DNA of 64,000 nucleotides from Bolinopsis microptera. Taxonomy: Eukaryota; Ctenophora; Tentaculata; Lobata; Bolinopsidae. Positions 51,801-60,900 of the stretch are shown piece after piece; the stretch's first letter is position 1, and the number at the start of each line of letters is the position of its first letter. The position numbers and the translations under genes are program-made. The stretch lies in NCBI RefSeq assembly GCF_026151205.1, contig NC_087074.1, forward strand, positions 5,580,001 to 5,644,000, read 5' to 3'. The notes beneath the pieces are model-generated. The model worked only from the letters and a program-made list of their open reading frames with translations. It searched no databases and was not told where the DNA came from.

Positions 51801-54800
51801 ATTTTTAATACGAGAAATATTAATCTCAAGAGTTTCATTACAAGGAGCTAGATGTAGGAACTCGAAAACTAGTCCCGGTACTTAAAATACTACTTACTTA
51901 GCGTGAGAAAAAAATTGGTTAATAAAGAAAATGTAAGAGCCACCTGACCAGATTTAATACTTATATTTCTCACGTTGATTTACAGTGGACCAAATAAATA
52001 TAATCGAGTTTGGTGATTCGTACGTGGTATAGGGTTACCGGTACTGAACAATCTGTCTGATTCTGAAGAACATGAGATAAAACAGGAAGAAACCCTATAA
52101 GGTGACACGACTAAGTTCCATCCCGGCAATTTCAAACCAAACAAATTGTGTCTAACTCAGTCTTACTCTTAGAAATAAAATCCATCTGGAATGGTGCCAA
52201 TGGTGGTTATAATGTGTAGATATATAATGTGTTATACATGGTGTTCTCTGTTCATCATACATTAGTACGGTACAGAGAGAGAGAGAGACATTAGTACGGT
52301 TTTTCGATTCATCCGTAGATTAAATCACGAAGGAGTAATCAGCTATATTTGACGCTCATTTTCTCTGTAAATCTATCAAAATTATGTTACAAACAACCAG
52401 TCCAGATATAATTAAAAATTTCTCAAGATGTATAACTGACCTGAAGGACCGTTGAACTGTCCCTGATTGTTTCCTTCCTCTCCAAAGCACATGACACAGC
52501 TCCCACTACTTCTGTCCAACACTTGAATCCTACTGTTGCCCTGAAACGGTCCTATGTTTTCAGTTTGGGTAGTTAATGGTCGGTGAATGTTTGGAAGGGT
52601 TATAATAATGTAAGATTTTGTCAATTTTCTAGTGTAGAAACAGAGTAATTTGACATGGAAATTATGAGAGATGGTGGTGTTTTTATCTCTAAGTTAAAAG
52701 TTTCGAAAATGACACATTGCTCGGATAACTTATAATTCCGGATGGTTCATATTTTATACTGCATCTAATTAACAGTTAAGTTTTTAAAAGTTTCGTGAAC
52801 TTCCACTTGTTAAAAGAGCCATGCTACATTATATCCTCCAAACCTTTCTACCGTATCACAACTGTATCAGACCGTTGCTAATTGCTGACATCTCAACAAA
52901 CATGTTTCAAGATATTATATGAAAATGTACAAGTTTCTAAATATATACTCTTCTTCTTCTTGGTGAGATACAATGAACATCGGCCTTTCAACTTGTTACA
53001 ATTTAACAACATGTGTCCGCTGGATATATTCCTTTTCTTGTGCGCTCTGAGTCATTCTTTTTGTCGGCGTATTATTTTGAGGATTCTGGCTGGTCAGCGA
53101 GATATTTTGCAGTAACATTACAAAGCTTTGTGAACCTTGTGATTTCTGCTTGTATAAGGGTGATAAGTGTTATATTTGAAGAAAGTGACGTCTTTACTCG
53201 GTTGACAGGATGACAGGCCCGTAAATAGCAACTAACACAGTAAATAGCTCGAAACATTCTCAGTCACGTACGTCACTTTGAGAGCTTTAACACGTTATGA
53301 TAACGTATAATACGCTATTTTCGTCACTCTATATATCTGTAACAACTGTCTTGACATCCGACAGGTGAATTACGTCAACTAAACTATGTCACTGTTCATT
53401 TCTTGTCACTAAATTTGTTGTTGACATACACATTCCTTTTTAAACCCCTTGTCAGCATGCCTCTCCAGTCATTATTCATAACTCCGAACATCAGGGCCGC
53501 GTTTTCAGTGCGCTTATCTCCCTCCGCGCTCTTTGGTCAATATTTAACGTTTTAAATTTTAAAACTTCTGTATGTTGCCCCTCGTACGCGTGTATAATAT
53601 ATACACCTGTTAATTGGAAGTTAATTAGAAGTTAATTAGATGTCAGAGTTTTGAATAATTGGTGGTAATTCCTTGTAATTCGTAGTTCCCCTATTGTGGT
53701 TCACCCGTCAACTAATATCTTGAACAATGTTGTCTCGTTATAACAGGCTAGGACTTCTCCTCCTTCGTGTTGACACGTTTCATGAACCAAACCTCACTTG
53801 CCAAATATTTATTGTCCGAAATATGTTGATTTTTGCCGAAAGTTTAACAAGTATATGATAAAGACGCACATAACATGCGACAAGCTCCTGCCAGAATAGT
53901 CAGTTGGTAAACAGTAAATACCGCCAGCTTCTTAACTTCTGCTGACATATCAGTATTTTAATGCGCTTTCTGCTGATTGCTTGGTATACCTCCTATTTTC
54001 TTGGCCTTTTTTTCGTGTTTTACTGTCGGAACATATACGACAGGGCTTCACCCTGGTCTGTCTTTGCCTTGTTGAAAGTTTGTAATTTTAAAACTCCGCT
54101 GTCATATTAACGAGAACGTTACTTACTTTCGGTGTTTTGTCAGGAATTGATTGCCAATTGTATGAGTTTTGAGAAAGGAATAGTTTTTGTATGAGAAGAA
54201 GAAGAAGACCGTCGAGTGTAAAAAGATTAGGATTCAACCCGTAAGTCAACATGTCAACATATTTAAGTCAACATTTCAACGTATTTAAGTCAACAATTTC
54301 AAGACGTTTTGAAATGTTAGTCACCCCAAAATTTTCAAAATGCTCGAGTTTGGTTATGATAGTGAACATTTTATGAAAGTTCGTTTCAACAAAAAATTTT
54401 CAAATTCTCTAAATAATCTCTGTTGGATTGTAAATTCCTCCAGCCAATAAATCTGCTCATTCCAAGAGACGCCGTGTCTGACAACTCTTACATATCATCA
54501 CTAGACTGTCGTTGCCTGGCACCTATTTTTAGTTCCAATGTCCTAGACAGACCTCCCGATCTCGAATCTTGAGACGAATCCTTACAATTGATAGTCTGGT
54601 GTCTAATGTCTAGAACGAACTACGAGTTTTTTGTCTGTGTTATAGTCTATACGTAAGATTGTCACTGATCCTTATCGCTCATTACCCTCTCATCATTTCA
54701 AAACAACATGTTTCTTGCTCTCTATGGTGGCAGGTGGGGCAATATATTCAAACATTCAACTGAGGATAACTGAAATCTTTAAAAATTCATGAAAACACAC

Positions 54801-54966
54801 CGATTAATTTGTCTATAATACCTGATCAGATACAAGTAGATTGTCCTGCTGTGTTATAGCCACTCCGTAAGGGTAGTACAACTGTCCTTCCTCGTGTCCC
54901 TTGCCTCCCAACTCTACTATCGGCGTACGACTGAAGTTCAAGAGTTTAAATTCCCAATTAGTCAGA
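36823..54966 (-). CDS. TRIM gene, NHL-repeat exons
   Basis: Seven exons encode about six NHL units. The recognisable blades are GHEEGQLYYPYGVAI...GNSRIQVLD; NNQGQFNGPSGVTTHEG...VSDTGNDRVQVFD; ENKLHSPRGIAVSGDFIY; LQLPTGVTSDTDGQIFFTD; GEFLGPTDLTIDSLGNVI...RNHRIQ; and KKGLLHFPYGVCERNG...NNHRIQ. These fold as a beta-propeller that binds RNA or protein partners. Exon 12 ends CCT TCA G and exon 13 begins GT GTA, restoring PSGV across a 12.9-kb intron, which is strong evidence that both belong to one gene. The final closing strand is missing or lies in an unidentified last exon. Confidence 0.85.
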
Positions 54967-57900
54967 CTGAGCAGGTTGAGCTGTAGTAATACACAGTTCT
55001 GAGGCGTTAAAACATTTTCATTACTATCTTCAGTAACATCCTGAATCATAAACTCGGTTAATATCAGTTCCTACAAACTACGACTAAGTTACTACGAAGT
55101 CTACGACTGAAGTTATATCATTCAGGGAAGGCTTACTCGGCATTCCATTTTTCAAACCAAAAACTTTAATTTTGAAATTTTAAAAATGCTTTCTCTCATC
55201 CTTGATCCCCTACATCATGGTAATACTTCACTAAATTTTCAATAAACTAAATCTATTGTACCTGATATCCCGGTATCTGGAGATAGTATCCTTTTCAATA
55301 AACTAAATCTATAGTACCTGATATCTATAGTACCTGATATCCCGGTATCTGGAGATAGTATCTAACTAAATCTATAGTACCTGATATCTATAGTACCTGA
55401 TATCCCGGTATCTGGAGATAGTATCTAACTAAATCTATAGTACCTGATATCTATAGTACCTGATATCCCGGTATCTGGAGATAGTATCTAACTAAATCTA
55501 TAGTACCTGATATCCCGGTATCTGGAGATAGTATCTAACTAAATCTATAGTACCTGATATCCCGGTATCTGGAGATAGTATCAAACTAAATCTATAGTAC
55601 CTGATATCCCGGTATCTGGAGATAGTATCTAACTAAATCTATAGTACCTGATATCCCGGTATCTGGAGATAGTATCTAACTAAATCTATAGTACCTGATA
55701 TCCCGGTATCTGGAGATAGTATCCTTGTCCGGTGCTGTGAACTTCACCTCGAAACACGGGTTAGACTCTCTGGCACGTGTTGCACTGCGTTCTGCCCTCC
55801 GGGACGTCAGCGATGTTGTTGTGTTTGTTCTTGGAATATCTGAAAAACACGCATGAGTTACAACTCTGATTATTAGATAAAACAGAATTAATAAGTAATT
55901 TGTCTATGGCCTACCTAATTTATACACTATCTAAAGATCAGTTCTAAACTTCTGGTCATACCTTCAGTAACAGTGTCTTTAGCTTCTTCTTCAACCTCTT
56001 CTTCCGTCGGTCTCTCCTTATACTGTTCCTCATTGATAGCAGCACCTTTCCCAACATTCACCACATCTTTCTTCTCCTTGCCAGCATCTTTGTTATTTTG
56101 CGCAACATTTTCCTTTTGTTTCTCTTTTTTAGTCGGTTGTCCTTCTCTGCTGACATTTCTACTGGCACTTGGCACTTCTGCATCTGAGATATAGTTACGT
56201 TATGAGCAACAGGTTATCTTAGAGTTGGAATCACCTGTCAAGAAATCAACTAAAGCTACTAAATAAAAAGTAAACGCTACAAAACCTTACCCTGTACGAC
56301 AACTTGTTCTGGGGCAACGGCTTTATTCTCAGCCACCGTCTTTTCCTCGCGATATTCCTCGTTATTTTCTGATCTGATCACTTCCTTATAATTTTCTATT
56401 TCTTTCTTTGCTATTTCTTCCCTTGCTTTTTCTTCCCTTGCTTTTTCTTCCCTCTCTATTTCTTCCCTGGCTATTTCTTCCCTTGCCACTTCTTCCCTTG
56501 CCAATTCGTCTCTAGCCAATTCCTCTCTCGCCATTTCTTCCTCATCATATAAGATTTCTTCCTCGTCTTCACCATCTTCAGATCCCTCATCAAAATGAAA
56601 TTCTATTTCGCCAACGCTTGTGATAGATTCCAAAGCGTGTGCCAACATCTTTGGTTTGAACTCGTAGTCGACTTTGGCATCATCGTCCTTAAAAATAATC
56701 AGAATTTGATAATTAAACAAATGGCAGGTAATAATTTTCTGAAAAACGTATGACCAGGACCAGTTATTAAAGCCTAATTTCAATCTTTTTGGGAGGTAAA
56801 CCCATCAGCTTGGCAATACCAACTGTGTTAAGTAACAGCGTAACGATGAGTAAGTTATAAACTCATTAATAATACCTTAGTTACTATAACGTAAGTAAGT
56901 TACAAACTCATTAATAATACCTTAGTTACTATAACGTAAGTAAGTTACAAATTCATTAATAATACCTTAGTTACTATAACGTAAGTAAGTTACAAACTCA
57001 TAATTAATAATACCTTAGTTACTATAACGTAAGTAAGTTAAAAATTCATTAATAATACCTTAGTTACTATAACATAAGTAAGTTACAAATTCATTAATAA
57101 TACATTAGTTACTATAACGTAAGTAAGTTACAAATTCATTAATAATACCTTAGTTACTATAACGTAAGACTTGTTGCAGAGTCTGTAAAGAGCATCGCAC
57201 AGTTCCTCCTCTTTGTAGATTAAGTTTGTATCCGTATCTCCTTCCATTACCTGGTACATGTAGTAATGTAACATATTGTAATATTATGTGTATTGTGTAT
57301 GTATGTATACACATAATATGTTATATTATAAAATAATGTGTATTGCGTATGTATGTATACACATAATATGTTATATTATAAAATAATGTGTATTGCGTAT
57401 GTATGTATACACATAATATGTTATATTATAAAATTATGTGTATTGTGTATGTATGTATACACATAATATGTTATATTATAAAATAATGTGTATTGTGTAT
57501 GTATGTATACACATAATATGTTATATTATAAAATAATGTGTATTGCGTATGTATGTATACACATAATATGTTATATTATAAAATAATGTGTATTGCGTAT
57601 GTATGTATACACATAATATGTTATATTATAAAATTATGTGTATTGCGTATGTATGTATACACATAATATGTTATATTATAAAATTATGTGTATTGCGTAT
57701 GTATGTATACACATAATATGTTATATTATAAAATAATGTGTATTGCGTATGTATGTATACACATAATATGTTATATTATAAAATAATGTGTATTGTGTAT
57801 GTATGTATACACATAATATGTTATATTATAAAATAATGTGTATTGTGTATGTATGTATACACATAATATGTTATATTATAAAATAATGTGTATTGCGTAT

Positions 57901-60900
57901 GTATGTATACACATAATATGTTATATTATAAAATAATGTGTATTGCGTATGTATGTATACACATAATATGTTATATTATAAAATTATGTGTATTGTGTAT
58001 GTATGTATACACATAATATGTTATATTATAAAATAATGTGTATTGCGTATGTATGTATACACATAATATGTTATATTATAAAATAATGTGTATTGCGTAT
58101 GTATGTATACACATAATATGTTATATTATAAAATTATGTGTATTGCGTATGTATGTATACACATAATATGTTATATTATAAAATAATGTGTATTGTGTAT
58201 GTATGTATACACATAATATGTTATATTATAAAATAATGTGTATTGTGTATGTATGTATACACATAATATGTTATATTATAAAATTATGTGTATTGTGTAT
58301 GTATGTATACACATAATATGTTATATTATAAAATAATGTGTATTGCGTATGTATGTATACACATAATATGTTATATTATAAAATTATGTGTATTGTGTAT
58401 GTATGTATACACATAATATGTTATATTATAAAATAATGTGTATTGCGTATGTATGTATACACATAATATGTTATATTATAAAATAATGTGTATTGCGTAT
58501 GTATGTATACACATAATATGTTATATTATAAAATTATGTGTATTGTGTATGTATGTATACACATAATATGTTATATTATAAAATAATGTGTATTGCGTAT
58601 GTATGTATACACATAATATGTTATATTATAAAATAATGTGTATTGCGTATGTATGTATACACATAATATGTTATATTATAAAATTATGTGTATTGCGTAT
58701 GTATGTATACACATAATATGTTATATTATAAAATTATGTGTATTGTGTATGTATGTATACACATAATATGTTATATTATAAAATAATGTGTATTGTGTAT
58801 GTATGTATACACATAATATGTTATATTATAAAATAATGTGTATTGTGTATGTATGTATACACATAATATGTTATATTATAAAATAATGTGTATTGCGTAT
58901 GTATGTATACACATAATATGTTATATTATAAAATTATGTGTATTGTGTATGTATGTATACACATAATATGTTATATTATAAAATAATGTGTATTGCGTAT
59001 GTATGTATACACATAATATGTTATATTATAAAATTATGTGTATTGTGTATGTATGTATACACATAATATGTTATATTATAAAATAATGTGTATTGTGTAT
59101 GTATGTATACACATAATATGTTATATTATAAAATAATGTGTATTGTGTATGTATGTATACACATAATATGTTATATTATAAAATAATGTGTATTGCGTAT
59201 GTATGTATACACATAATATGTTATATTGTAATATTATGTGTATTGTGTATGTATGTATACACATAATATGTTATATTATAATATAATGTGTATTGTGTAT
59301 GTATGTATACACATAATATGTTATATTATAATATTATGTGTATTGTGTATGTATGTATACACATAATATGTTATATTATAATATTATGTGTATTGTGTAT
59401 GTATGTATACACATAATATGTTATATTGTAATATTATGTGTATTGTGTATGTATGTATACACATAATATGTTATATTGTAATATTATGTGTATTGTGTAT
59501 GTATGTATACACATAATATGTTATCTAAAATCAGGTACACTTTGGACTTAAATTACTAATAATCTTTGAAGACAAAATATAAGTTTAAATTCTGTATTTA
59601 ATACAGAATGTTAAGGATTGTTGCCAAGGATGTCTCTGGCATGGCTGTCACGGCTGATGGCCATTACAGATCGCTAATATACGTGAAATATCCTGCCATG
59701 ACGCGGAACATCCAAGATTTAATATAAGATAAAATTATTAAAGTGCATTATCATTCGTTACTATGGTCATGAACTTCACATGTAAGATCACATGATCTCT
59801 GTTGACGTTACATGTCATTAAGAGTTAAGTGATCACAGACCGCCAAATCTGAGGCCAGTTGCTTCTCTCTACCCGTTCTTCCTTTCAAAAGTAAATACTC
59901 TGTCGTTATGCAGTTTTGTAACTACAAAGTTTACCCTACCTTGCTTGACAGAGTTATGCAGAAGTCAGCACGCCCCATGTGTCCTATATTATGCACAGTA
60001 CTGGTAGCTCGCAACCCTTCAATCACTAATCGTATTAGTTAACCACCCCACTGTACAATACTGTCTTAAAGTTAATCTACCTCAGTGACTGTTTGTGAGA
60101 GCTCTAGACTCTTCTTAATGGTGGCACACAGCTCGTTCCGCTTCATCTTTAGGACACTGACCCGATCATATCTCAGATCGTTTAGTTCCTCCAATAGATC
60201 CTTCTTGCGGTGTTTCAGTGCTCGTATCATATCGTCAAACGACCGGTCCAGCTAAACAGGGGAAATGTGATTTATATATATATCATGTGTATCTCACTAT
60301 TTATAAAGCGAGACGATATATATTGTATTATATATGGCAGAGTCAGGCAGAATGAGGTATTATCCAGTGTTGAGCGTCTGATAGACGGGCTGCTGGTAAC
60401 ATTAACGTGTGGGTTCCCCGAATCTATGAAGGTTTTCCATGAATATTGTTTGTCATGACTTTCAGTTCAGCGACCTTAGCAATGCCCACGTTATGATTTG
60501 CAACATTGTGAGGTCGCGTCTGGCCACTAGACGGTCGGATATAGATTAAAATAATGATAGAATTACCATTTCAATTTAATATTTGAATATTTACCAAATT
60601 AAATAGACAAGAACTAAAATTGAACCCTTTGAGACTGAGTGACCAAATGGAATTCACATTATGCCTGCCTCGCAGTCGCATAATTATCAAATAATTACAA
60701 ACTATAGGGAGATTGCGCAAGATAAATTCCATAATGTACAGGTTCCTTTGTAAGTACAGGTTCCTTTGTAAGGTTCCTTTGTAAGTACAGGTTCCTTTGT
60801 AAGTACAGGTTCCTTTGTAAGTGCGTGTTTATACTATAATAAAAGAACGGGGGAACATTTTAGTTTAAGACATGCCACAAATTTTCCTATTAAGAGCTTA

